Notes under the pieces: model-generated | The model's input: the letters and a program-made list of their open reading frames with translations, nothing else | Told to the model about the DNA's origin: nothing | The model's database searches: none | Translations under genes and position numbers: made by a program | Shown: in pieces, positions 10,567 through 19,257 of the stretch | How positions within the stretch are numbered: the first letter of the stretch is position 1 | Layout of the letters: each line of letters begins with the position of its first letter | From: Zopfochytrium polystomum | Taxonomy: Eukaryota > Chytridiomycota > Chytridiomycetes > Chytridiales > Chytridiaceae | Direction of reading: 5' to 3' | Length of the DNA stretch: 64,000 bases | Assembly: GCA_025765615.1 (NCBI GenBank) | Contig: JAIVFJ010000233.1 | Span: 32,194 to 96,193, forward strand

Positions 10567-11871
10567 TCAAGACGTAACCCATTCCTCCAACCACTCCCTC
10601 TGTCCTGGCAACAGCTGGAATCCCGTGTCTCCAACGGCAGGCACAAGAAACGACGCGTTCGCACCTTTCTCCTTCCACCAACGCAGCACGTCCGAGTTTG
10701 GCAGTTTCCACGCCCACAAAACCGAGTGCGCGGAGTACTTCCGATCGAGTCCACTGTCCCACCACCAATCGAGGACGGAAAGATGGCTCCGTTGACTAGC
10801 CTTGTCCACCGCCTTGGCAGTGTACTTCAGCCGCAACCCACTGTCCCTCCACCACTGCAGAACGCTAATGTTGCCGCACTCGCTCGCAAGGTCGATTAAA
10901 GCCTCTGAATATTTCACGGGCAGGCCGCTGTCCCTCCACCACTGGAGGACCGCTACCTGCCCGGTCCTTCCAACGTGATCCAATCCAGCCTCAGAGTAGC
11001 GCAACTCTAGCCCGCTGTCCTTCCACCACCTCAAAACATCCACGTGTCCGTTTTTGGTAGCCCCATCCACCGCCTGGGCCGTGTACTTCAACCGCAGGCC
11101 GCTACCCCGCCACCACTCCAGCGCCGCCGCCTTGCCGTACGTGCTCGCATAGTCGATCGCGTCCTCGGTGTACTCCAAATCCGGACAGTGCTCCACCACC
11201 CACCGCAGCGTCTCAACGTGCCCGCCAAAGCTCGCGGCGTCCACGACCTCCTTGGACACCCGCAGCGGAGTTCGTGGCCAGTTGTTGCGCCACCAGCGGA
11301 GCACCCGCGTGTGCCCGTTCCTGCAGGCGGCGTGCACGGCGTTGCGGGCGTGCTCGGGCCGGCGGCGGTCGGCGTCGTCGGCGGCGTCGCCGCAGAACCC
11401 GCCGTCGAGCCACCACTGCAGGACCGGCACGTGCCCGGCCTCGCTCGCGGCCGCCATGGCCTCGCCGTGCGCGTACATCCGCGCGGCGCCCACCACGTCG
11501 CGCCACCACTGCAGCACCCAGACGTGGCCGTTGCGGCTGGCGTCGATCGCGGCGCGGGCCGAGTACGGCGCGGGGACGCCGTTGTCGCGCCACCAGGTCA
11601 GGACGACGGCGTTGCCGGCGCCGCTGGCGGCGGCGAGGGCGGCGGAGAGGCGGAGGGGGTTGACGTTGGGGAAGAGGTTGTGGGCGAGGATGAGCGAGAG
11701 GAGTCGCATGTCGGTGCGCTGCACGGCGCGGTCGAGGCGGAAGGAGCGCGGGGCGACGAGGGTGTGCATCTGGATGCGGTCGAGACGCAGCAGGGTCGCG
11801 AGGCGGAAGCGGTCGATGGGCGACAGGTAGCTGCAGACGGCGGCGCGGACGCCGTACTGGTCGAGGGCCAT
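10567..11871 (-). CDS. F-box-like N-terminus plus 29-residue 'WW' repeats
   Basis: A single exon of 434 aa; the start ATG at 11871 is followed by 'MALDQYGVRAAVCSYLSP', a short helical F-box-like or leucine-rich start. From about residue 75 the protein consists of helical repeats of exactly 29 residues in the clean part, with consensus A-x-x-x-A-S-x-x-G-H-V-x-V-L-x-W-W-R-D-S-G-L-x-x-x-Y-S. Examples are 'HVDVLRWWKDSGLELRYS' and 'QVAVLQWWRDSGLPVKYS'. They look like ankyrin-type helix pairs with a shortened (29, not 33) period. The function is probably protein binding, perhaps as an SCF-type substrate adaptor; this is inference. A relative with the same repeat is at 38945-40401. Confidence 0.85.
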   Translation of the reverse strand: MALDQYGVRAAVCSYLSPIDRFRLATLLRLDRIQMHTLVAPRSFRLDRAVQRTDMRLLSLILAHNLFPNVNPLRLSAALAAASGAGNAVVLTWWRDNGVPAPYSARAAIDASRNGHVWVLQWWRDVVGAARMYAHGEAMAAASEAGHVPVLQWWLDGGFCGDAADDADRRRPEHARNAVHAACRNGHTRVLRWWRNNWPRTPLRVSKEVVDAASFGGHVETLRWVVEHCPDLEYTEDAIDYASTYGKAAALEWWRGSGLRLKYTAQAVDGATKNGHVDVLRWWKDSGLELRYSEAGLDHVGRTGQVAVLQWWRDSGLPVKYSEALIDLASECGNISVLQWWRDSGLRLKYTAKAVDKASQRSHLSVLDWWWDSGLDRKYSAHSVLWAWKLPNSDVLRWWKEKGANASFLVPAVGDTGFQLLPGQREWLEEWVTS

Positions 11872-11992
11872 GGCCGGCAGCTGCCCCCAAGATCGTGGTC
11901 AAGCTTCCTTTGGTTGGTTGACAAGGCCAGAAAAGTTTGGGTGAAAAAGCGACAAAGGAATGTATGTATTCCTCACTGGCACACAAGCGAGC

Positions 11993-12766
11993 CTATGAAA
12001 AGGACTTCGGCAGCACTCCACCAACAGGGCTATCTTTCGTGGCCTCGCCGAGGAGAGCCCTCACGTCCGCAGCGCTGACTCTCCTTCCATGCCCCTCAAA
12101 GAACCACTTTGCCTTCTCCTCCTCGCTCAAGCCCTCGGGCGGCGTGGCAAAGTACGGCCACGAGTACACGGGCGTGTTCGGCTCGGATCGCCAGCTGTCC
12201 GCAAACGATCCCACGTCCACAGCGTCGAACCCAATGTCCTCGACAAACGCCGACACCTTCGCCTTGGCGTCGGCGTCGTCGCCAGCGACGGGCAGCGCCG
12301 AGCGCTCGGGATGTCCCTTTGGGCGGGCGAGGTTGTCGAGGTGCTTGAAGTAGATGTTGCTGAACGCCTTGACGAGGCGCGCCGACTTGAAGCGCTGCTG
12401 GAGCAGCCCGCTAGCGGTGACTTCGCGCGCGTCCAGCTGCGGGAAGCGGCCGTCGCGCTCCGGGTAGTAGTTGAGGGTTTCGACCACGATCTTGCCGGCA
12501 AAGGCGTCTGCGGGAAAGGCGGCGTCGTCAAAGGCAGTCTTGAACGGGATGGAGAGGCTGACGATGTCGCTGTTGCGGATGGCGTCGGCGACCGAGACGG
12601 CGGTGGCCAGCGGGCCGAGGGCGGCGGCGGCGTCGGCGAGGGTGGCCGGGCCGCGTGAGTTGCTCAGGAGGACGCGGTACCCGGCGGCGACGGCGTGGCG
12701 CGCGACGACCGAGTTGATGTTACCGAAGCCGATGATCCCGATGGTTGTAGTCTTTGTCGTTGCCAT
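11993..12766 (-). CDS. F420-type NADP oxidoreductase (Rossmann) protein
   Basis: A single exon of 257 aa; ATG at 12766, stop TAG at 11993-11995. Residues 8-35 form a dinucleotide-binding fold: 'GIIGFGNINSVVARHAV' (G-x-G-x-x) followed by 'VLLSNSRGPATL', the S-N-S-R-G-P loop typical of NADP-binding members of the coenzyme F420-dependent oxidoreductase/P5C reductase-like family. Fungi generally lack F420, so NADP(H) is the likely cofactor and the substrate is unknown. A later segment, 'RLVKAFSNIYFKHL', matches the family's conserved V-K-A-F-N-x region. A near-identical but internally deleted copy is at 8022-8390. Confidence 0.85.
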   Translation of the reverse strand: MATTKTTTIGIIGFGNINSVVARHAVAAGYRVLLSNSRGPATLADAAAALGPLATAVSVADAIRNSDIVSLSIPFKTAFDDAAFPADAFAGKIVVETLNYYPERDGRFPQLDAREVTASGLLQQRFKSARLVKAFSNIYFKHLDNLARPKGHPERSALPVAGDDADAKAKVSAFVEDIGFDAVDVGSFADSWRSEPNTPVYSWPYFATPPEGLSEEEKAKWFFEGHGRRVSAADVRALLGEATKDSPVGGVLPKSFS

Positions 12767-14204
12767 GGCGTTTGCTGGTTAGTATGGTAGTCTGCCGTGC
12801 TACTGAAGGTGCAGGGTTGGGAAGAGGGGAAAGAAGGGAAACTGCCTTCACAGTATTCATAAACAAATCTCTGTTTTGGATCCGCCACAGACACTGCTTC
12901 GCCGCCACGCACCATCAGCCGAATGGTTGCATGTAAATATTTATGATTCCATCCACCCACCTCCTTCCGCCGCCGCCACCACCACAACCACCACCTCCGT
13001 CTCTCTCGTCCGTCGCCTCCTCCGTCCCGTCGTTGTCGTCGTCGTCACGCCATACGCTCAAACGCACAGCGCTCGCCGTGCAGTCCGCTATCGCTCGGAT
13101 TTCAACAGTTTCAATGGCATGCTTTGCCCCGCGCAAAAATGGTCCCCCTCTGTCAGTCCCCGGTGCGTGTTGGGTTTGGGTTTTTTGGGCGAAAGAGACA
13201 TCGCCAAGCTGTTCGATCTCTGGCAGACAAAGCTAAATAAAACAAACGCCCTCGACCCAGAAGTAAAAGGCAGAAAGCCATTTTTCCCCCAATTTTTGCA
13301 TGGTCACAGTCATCCTCAGTCTCTCCATCAACCACACTGAGTTTGATCCAACCAAAAGAGTCTCAGACAAAAAGCACTTGCCGTTGAGATCCGAAAGAGA
13401 AAAGAAATCGAGGATCTTCAAAGGACTGCTTTCATCATTATTAGCGCGTTGTAACTTTGCTGCGCCCGCTTTGCTGTCCCATCATACTTCCGGCCTGTAG
13501 GGTCGTTTTCTGTCTGGAACAAGGAGTGCACCGGGGCCGCGTGTTCATGAATTCAGTTATCTTACGATCAGCTTGACACAGCTCCGTTTTTGGATCCAGC
13601 CAAATTGTAACAAGAATGACTGGGGGCGCCTAAGGGGATATGCAAGAGAAAACTCGTCAAGCTGCATCTGGCGGCATGAGCTGTAATGCGCCCAAACAAA
13701 GAGAAGATAAGTTCTGAAGATGCGCTCAATGGAGGCATGGGGGTAAAAAAATAGGCGCAGCGCAAATTGGTGCGCAAAACCCATGCTCAATCACGACAAA
13801 TAAAACCGCCCAGGGTATCTTAACGGACGACTCGTCCCGATTCGTCACGGCACGCACGCGAAACGGACTCGAGCAATCGACTGCCACGAGTCGTGGTCCT
13901 GCCGCGGGTGAGGCCTTTTTCTCAATTATTAGCCCCTCCTTAGCGCATTCGTCTCTCCGCTCTTCCTTCTGCTTGACCCTCATTTAACACATTCTTCAAT
14001 TCACCTCTTGGCTGATGGACGTAGCCCGTCACTTTGAGATCCGGCGATCCGACAAGGCTTCTGGCTCATTCCTCGTGCGCACAAACAGAAAGAAAAGAAA
14101 CAGATGAAGAAGCGAAATTGGCATTCCCAAAAAAGGGGCATGCGCTGCAGCCCTGACAACAAGAGGCAGAAACGAGCGGTCCCAACAGCAAGTAAATACT
14201 CAAG
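12767..14204. other. intergenic, no supported gene
   Basis: This is the 5' flank of the oxidoreductase gene. There are CCA/CCG-rich low-complexity segments (12955-13050). The open frames here carry no recognisable motif, and codon use looks random. Nothing else is seen. Confidence 0.5.
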
Positions 14205-14345
14205 TATCAAAAAATCTCGTCTTCGACAGCCCTTCACGAGCGACTTTCAAACTCTCCTTCATCTTCCCGATATCGGAATGCCACGGCGCAGTTTTGCCCA
14301 TGATGGCGAGAGCCTCCTCAAAGCACTCGACAGCGATGCCAGACT
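14205..14345 (-). pseudogene. 3'-end fragment of the TIR-NB-ARC-TPR gene
   Basis: On the minus strand about 43 codons read 'GIAVECFEEALAIMGKTAPW', then 'HSDIGKMKESLKVAREGLSK'. This is the final TPR helix and C-terminus of the intact gene at 22023-25516 ('SAIECFEESLAIMDKTAPSH', 'SDIGKIKESLRVAREGLSE'). No upstream part of that gene is present. It is a detached, decayed copy about 8 kb away in the opposite orientation. Confidence 0.9.
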
Positions 14346-15375
14346 GCTGAGCCCGATGATTGTAGTCTTTTCGTCACCACCGGCTCTTGCGGGTGGTATG
14401 GTATTAACCGAAGGTGCTGGGGAGGAATCTCGAGCGGACGCGCGTTACACGTAAATAAGGATCTATAAGATCTCTCTGCACTTTTGGCTCCAGCAGCTTT
14501 GTTCCAGATTGCTGGGTTGCAATGGAACGCTTTGCGCTGCCGTGCGGGTCCTGCCCAAATCCGCAGGCAAGAAGGCAAAATGTAGGCTCCAACGATAGAT
14601 TGGCAGGATATTCGTCTATTGGTCTTGCCCGTGCTCTCGCTCAACCAGCGCCAAGTCCACTGCCAAAACTTACAACAGCAACAGCAGCGACAGCAACAAC
14701 AACAACAACAACAGCAACAACAGCAACAGCAACAGTGTCGATAGCATACGACGGAAGCCAGTGACAGCGCCATTCACGATGTGATGGAATTGGATGAGCT
14801 CGCACTTACAAGAGCTTCACTCCGTTTCAGCAGCTTCTCAATACCAAGATAAGTCGAAGATTCTTCAGGGCTGCTGATTTTCAGCCCACCCAGAGTATGC
14901 CGTGCCACAAACTTTGCTGCGGCGCAGTGCGAGGTGGTGGCCGTCTGGTGATACAGCCTGACAATTCATACCCAACTGTGACAATGCGCACAAACCAAGG
15001 GGGCAAACACCCATTGTCAAGTCCAGCAACAAGACACACTCCCGCTGCTCTCGCCCCCCTCGGAACAGCTGCAACACTCACACCGCCAAACGCGAAGTAT
15101 CCAAACCAGAGCTGGCTCCAACAGGGTCCGCCACCCGTCCTATTTCAGTGAGGCAGACGTATTTCGGCAACGGAGCGGAGAGTCAAGGTACAGGAAATTT
15201 TGCATCGACAAGAACGACCGTTGGGTAACGGCGGCGGCGGCAAAGCCGGAAATCGGTTCGTGGGGTGACAAGATGCCGCGCCAGGTAACCTTAACCCTTG
15301 CCATGGACTCCCTTCCTCTGTTGATTCTTTCCTTCCGAGTCTCTTCAGTATTTGTATTGTCTGCTACCAAGTATC
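14346..15375. repeat. non-coding, diverged repeat copy and CAA/CAG run
   Basis: A CAACAG-rich run (about 14670-14740) and downstream blocks to about 14990 match the intergenic stretch 8680-9230. The rest (14990-15375) shows no gene; it is the 5' flank of tRNA-Arg. Confidence 0.5.
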
Positions 15376-15447
15376 GGCCGAGTGGTGTAGTGGTAACATG
15401 TTTCCCTCCGAAGGAAAAGAGCCTGGGTTCAAACCCCAGCTTGGTCG
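15376..15447 (+). tRNA. tRNA-Arg(CCG)
   Basis: A 72-nt cloverleaf. Acceptor GGCCGAG pairs with CTTGGTC (two G-U), discriminator G. The D-arm contains TGGTGTAGTGGTAAC. Anticodon stem TTTCC pairs with GGAAA around loop CTCCGAA (anticodon CCG, U33 present). Variable loop AGAGC. T-arm CTGGG-TTCAAAC-CCCAG. There is no intron. Confidence 0.95.
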
Positions 15448-15593
15448 AGCCCGCTTCTAGTGTGAGTGGCCAAGAGAAGGCGGCAGCCCGTGGTGTAGTC
15501 TGCATTTCTGTCCCTCGTTGCGACCTTCACTAGCGTGAAATGTACTCGAGAACCTTTGATTCAAGTGAAGTCTATACCTTACTTAGATAGGGC

Positions 15594-15613
15594 CCTCAAT
15601 ATTAATATTGAGG
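15594..15613. repeat. perfect 20-bp palindrome
   Basis: CCTCAATATTAATATTGAGG is its own reverse complement. It lies about 150 bp downstream of tRNA-Arg in AT-rich intergenic DNA (15448-15844), in which I see no gene. Confidence 0.9.
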
Positions 15614-15844
15614 TCAAGAAGGTCTACTTAACGCATATAATGTATAATGATGTTGGATGTTAGTACCGGGAGCAAATGATCTTTCCAGGCAGGACACAGG
15701 CCACATTAAACGAACACGCCATTTTTGACGGAGCGCCTCGCCATAGTATAAATTGAACGAGCTATGCTAAGACCGCCGAGAACGCTTGAGGTTTGGTTGG
15801 CCAGAGAGGCAAGGAATGTGGACCAAAGCACGATGCAAAGATAC

Positions 15845-17100
15845 TCAACTATTGCAGCACGACACCGATACCCCCAACATAGAAAGCGTCCAGCCCATTA
15901 GTACCATAGGAGAGAGAAGCTTGAAAACCACGAGTGCGATGGTACTGATACCAGCAGCCACCCGATCACGGAGCGACACCCCCCGATGCTGCCTGTCCAG
16001 ATTTCAGACTCGATCGCCTCCAGCGAAGATGTGGCGGAGGATCCCGAACTGTGGAATATGCGAATGGGGTTACCAAGGCGATTGGTGGCGAGACGGGCGC
16101 TACCGCCTTTGGGGTCTGTGGTGGAACTGGGAGAGTGCAAAGAATTCGAGGGCGAAGGCAGCAAAATGTTGGTTTCAAGATTATGCGAGTTTTGCTGTAC
16201 TGCTCTGACAGTGTGTAACTTCGAGTTGCGTTGCGAAGCTGATGGTGAGGGTTGACCGAAGTGTGCCTTTCCGTCGAGAAGTGCTGTTGAGCGGCATCGG
16301 CCCCAGCCACGGTTGTTGCCGGCCGACGGGGTATGTGGGCGCGGCCAGGATCCAATTCGTACTCGGGAAGGTTCGCCGCCGGTCGAGCAGGCTCCCCAGA
16401 CTTTTCACCCTCCCTCGTCCGCGCCCTCAGCAGCAGTGACGGCCCGAGAATCGTGATCGCCCGGCGAAACGAGAGGTAGGCGGCAAGGAACAAGGCCATA
16501 TCCGCGAGAGCGAGCACGCCGCTCAGCGTGGCGTCAACCAAGCCGGCAAAGTCGTGCAAGCGGTCGAGTTCGGCGAGCCGGCCTTCGTCCGATTCACGGG
16601 CCATCCGGTCTTCCAGGACTGCGGCCCAGGTTGCGACGAAGCCGTCGAGAACCAGGGCGATCATCGTCAACCAAAATATGCGAGGTTGGCGAAGGCCGCC
16701 GACGTGGCGAATCATTGGTTTTACGAAGGCGTAAAGGAAGAAGCAGATCGTGATGCCGATGGTCGCGCACTCTATTCCCTGGAGTATTCTGCAACACGCG
16801 CTTGAGTATGCATATGCATTTGGAAACCTGGATTGAACAAACCGCTCACCCACACGGAAGCTGCTGGCTGAGCCGGAAAAAAGTGAGAGATGTTGCGCCA
16901 GAGCTCAACTGCTATTGACACAAGGATGCACGACTCCATGGGGCTCGGGACAATTCTGCGACTAAGCCTCGTCTCGTTGATCGGGTGTGAACAGACAGCA
17001 ATCCCAATAGCCGCAAGGACGTATAAGACATTCGAAACGAAAATAACTGACACGCGTCAAAGGTATGGTTGCGAATAAGGAGAACAGTGCACGGATGAAG
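15845..17100 (-). CDS. multi-pass membrane protein, paralogue of the 19-20 kb gene
   Basis: A 5' exon (about 17050-16850) encodes a hydrophobic segment 'VIFVSNVLYVLAAIGIAV' and ends '..AASVW' before a GTGAGC donor. It joins in phase 0 at a CTCCAG acceptor to 'GIECATIGITICFFLYAFV', followed by further hydrophobic segments ('FWLTMIALVLDGFVATWAAV', 'LALADMALFLAAYLSFRRAI') and a hydrophilic tail. The arrangement and the 'GITxxFFxxAFxxPM' pattern match the neighbour at 19258-20740. A last hydrophobic segment, 'VAAGISTIALVVFKLLSPMV', matches the paralogue but lies in a different frame from the preceding tail (break near 15966), so the 3' end may involve an unseen intron or an indel. The N-terminal ATG was not found. 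Function unknown. Confidence 0.55.
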
Positions 17101-17233
17101 CGAGGAACTACTCAAATTGAACCTTCACGGCCGAAACGGAGGCTTGCGACGGCCATTCAGCAAGCCAGGTCACAGGGCGGCCGCCTCCTCGTTGGAGGCT
17201 GTGAAGGGGTGTTGAATTTGGAAAGTCACACCC

Positions 17234-17264
<31 letters not shown>

Positions 17265-18012
17265 GACTTGCCGAACAATCAAAGAAAATTGCAGTGGATT
17301 TTGATACAGTGAAGGGAATTGACGGGGCAAACAAGGAGGCGAGACACGGACTGCGATGAACAACCCACGAGACCCCATGGCTCAGCCCTCACTCCAGTAA
17401 TGGGGCCAAAGAGGGTTAGGTACGATTCGAAGCGGACCCCTCCGCCCAAGCCGCGTTGCTAGCAGGCATGCCGGCGCCAAAGCGTCCCCTGCAGAGGTAA
17501 AGAGAAAAATTTCAAGTTTTGATGTGGGGCGATTGCTCCAGCTGACGGTATTTTTAGCACCCACCGCAAGCTACTACTCTGCCGCCGCAGTCCGCGGCAT
17601 TGAGTCATGCCACGCCTGCAGCTTGTCAGCATCACACAACTGTTGAGTTTGACCCGAATATTAACCTTTATGCATGACTCATGCACATTTTGATTGACAC
17701 TCCCAAAACAACGCTTATGGTCTCTTCTCCCCCCAACGTCCCACCTATGGTCGCCAGGCGCACGCTTCGAGGAAGCGTTGTATTCCCTTGGACGCCCAAA
17801 TCGACAGATAGTTTGATCTCCCTCCAATCAATGGCACCAAAGGTGACCCTAATGAGTCGAAATTACAATATCAACCACGGCGATTTTTTCGTCATGTGTC
17901 GTCGCCAACTCCAGTCCAGGCACTGCCCATGTGCGGTATGACCAGCGGCGCTGCAGAGCCTTTGTTATTTGGTGCGACAAGGCATGAAATCTTGTTTTGC
18001 GACCGTAGCTGT
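17101..18012. other. intergenic with poly(A) tract
   Basis: A run of about 28 A lies at about 17235-17262. No gene is recognised. This is the 5' flank of the composite tRNA locus. Confidence 0.5.
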
Positions 18013-18162
18013 GCCCGGGTCGTCTAACGCCAAGACGCCATCATCGTTGAAGGTCGCGGGTTCGATCCCCGCCAGGGAGATTCTCCCTGTAGCTCAGTGG
18101 GAGAGCGTCGGATTGAAGCTCCTTAGCTGATGGAAATCGGAGTTCAAACCTTCGTCCGGGTG
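18013..18162 (+). tRNA. interrupted outer tRNA (identity undetermined)
   Basis: The outer tRNA is split. The 5' part (18013-18048) has acceptor GCCCGGG, D-arm GTCT-AACGCCA-AGAC and anticodon-stem strand CCATC. The 3' part (18123-18162) has anticodon-stem strand GATGG, variable AAAT, T-arm CGGAG-TTCAAAC-CTTCG and acceptor TCCGGGT plus G. The acceptor pairs 7/7 (one G-U) and CCATC/GATGG pairs 5/5, so the halves belong together. They are separated by 74 nt holding a complete tRNA-Phe in permuted order. After removal of 18049-18122 the loop would be 12 nt, so the true splice points and the anticodon are not settled. A T-run follows directly. Whether it is functional or a fossil recombination product is unknown. 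Confidence 0.65.
18049..18122 (+). tRNA. circularly permuted tRNA-Phe(GAA)
   Basis: The 3' half comes first: 18049-18080 contains GA (end of anticodon stem), variable AGGTC, T-arm GCGGG-TTCGATC-CCCGC, acceptor strand CAGGGAG and discriminator A. After a 2-nt linker (TT) the 5' half follows at 18083-18122: acceptor CTCCCTG, TA, D-arm GCTC-AGTGGGA-GAGC, G, anticodon stem TCGGA, loop TTGAAGC (anticodon GAA) and TCC. Rejoined 5' half to 3' half it is a canonical 72-nt tRNA: acceptor 7/7 Watson-Crick, anticodon stem TCGGA/TCCGA 5/5, T-stem 5/5 and D-stem 4/4. Box A and box B consensus are both present but in inverted order. The break falls in the 3' strand of the anticodon stem. Confidence 0.7.
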
Positions 18163-18164
18163 CG

Positions 18165-18170
18165 TTTTTT
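18165..18170 (+). terminator. Pol III T-run terminator
   Basis: TTTTTT lies two bases after the outer tRNA discriminator. No T-run of four or more occurs inside the composite locus, so one transcript could cover both tRNAs. Confidence 0.75.
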
Positions 18171-19257
18171 ACTCTGAGAAAGTTAATTTGATCGCGTTTT
18201 GCTCCAGACAATTCTCTAGCGATCTTGTGTTCAACTTCATGGGGCTCATCTACATTGAAGTGGCAATGAGTCTCGATCGACGATTGGAAGCTCCTGGGAG
18301 TTGTCAGGGCTAACCCTAGCTTTTATTTGCGTGGTAACTTTACAGCCCTACGCTCTGGCTGGGGTGAAATGCCGTTTTGTTCGATGTGACAGCAATCCAG
18401 CGATCAAAGACAGAGCCAGGGGTGCCAAGACCCGCATGTCACCCCTTCCTAATCACCGTTGAAGCAAATTCAACTCAGGTTGATTCGAGACTTTGCAAGT
18501 AAATTTTTGTTTTCCCCAACAGCTTGTGCCCAAACGTGAACCCTGGGATATTGAGTGCGCGATGCCTTCCCTTTCCCCCCCACATTTCCCAGCTGGGCTA
18601 TTATCATGCGGGGCTTATCAGGCGGCTAGTACTGTAGCTGCAACCCGAAAAAAAAGGAAACAACGATAATTGGTTCGGATCTCTTAAGTCGCACCATTGA
18701 CTAATGTGGTGATCACAAGTCAAAAAAAAGGGGCAGAATTTCACAGAAACTTCACGCCTACTAATGACACGTATTTCTTTCGTTTATCGCACAAGTATAG
18801 AAGCTGTCCGGAGGAGGAAAGCACGTTGTAAATCACATGGAGGAGGAACCCAAACAAAGGGGGGGGAAAACAACCACCACACAAAGAGGGACCGAGAAGA
18901 GCAAATTTCCCCAACAAAAAAAAAAAGATAGATTCGCGGCTTTGATGGGTGGGAAAGAACCTCCCGTCGAAAAAGCCAATAATAAAGTAACCCGTTCAAA
19001 CTGTACCAAAAAAGGGAACTAAAAGGAAAGGGCAGGGTTTGAGGGAAAGGGAGGGTTCCCAATCCAATCAACAAGGCCACGCCGAGAACTGAAACCGAGG
19101 CGGTGCGGATAAACGCAGGAAACGGTGGTGGTGGGGCGGCGACCCAGCGCCGTGGGAGACCATGCTAGTTTTCGTGCGCTTTGTTTTTGTTTTTCTTTTT
19201 TGTTTTTTATGTTGAACATTGTGGTGTTGATGTTGTGGACGTTTTCGAGAGGGTGTT
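18171..19257. other. intergenic, no supported gene
   Basis: A-rich stretches occur near 18640-18660 and 18915-18925. The open frames have no recognisable features. This is the 3' flank of the membrane gene on the minus strand. Confidence 0.5.

Noticed and set aside
12876..13340. Plus-strand frame upstream of the oxidoreductase
   Set aside because: Low-complexity Thr/Ser/Pro reading of CCA/CCG repeats; no conserved segment and no splice partners.
18013..18122. Two ordinary tandem tRNA genes
   Set aside because: GCCCGGG does not pair with CAGGGAG, nor CTCCCTG with TCCGGGT; only the swapped pairing closes.
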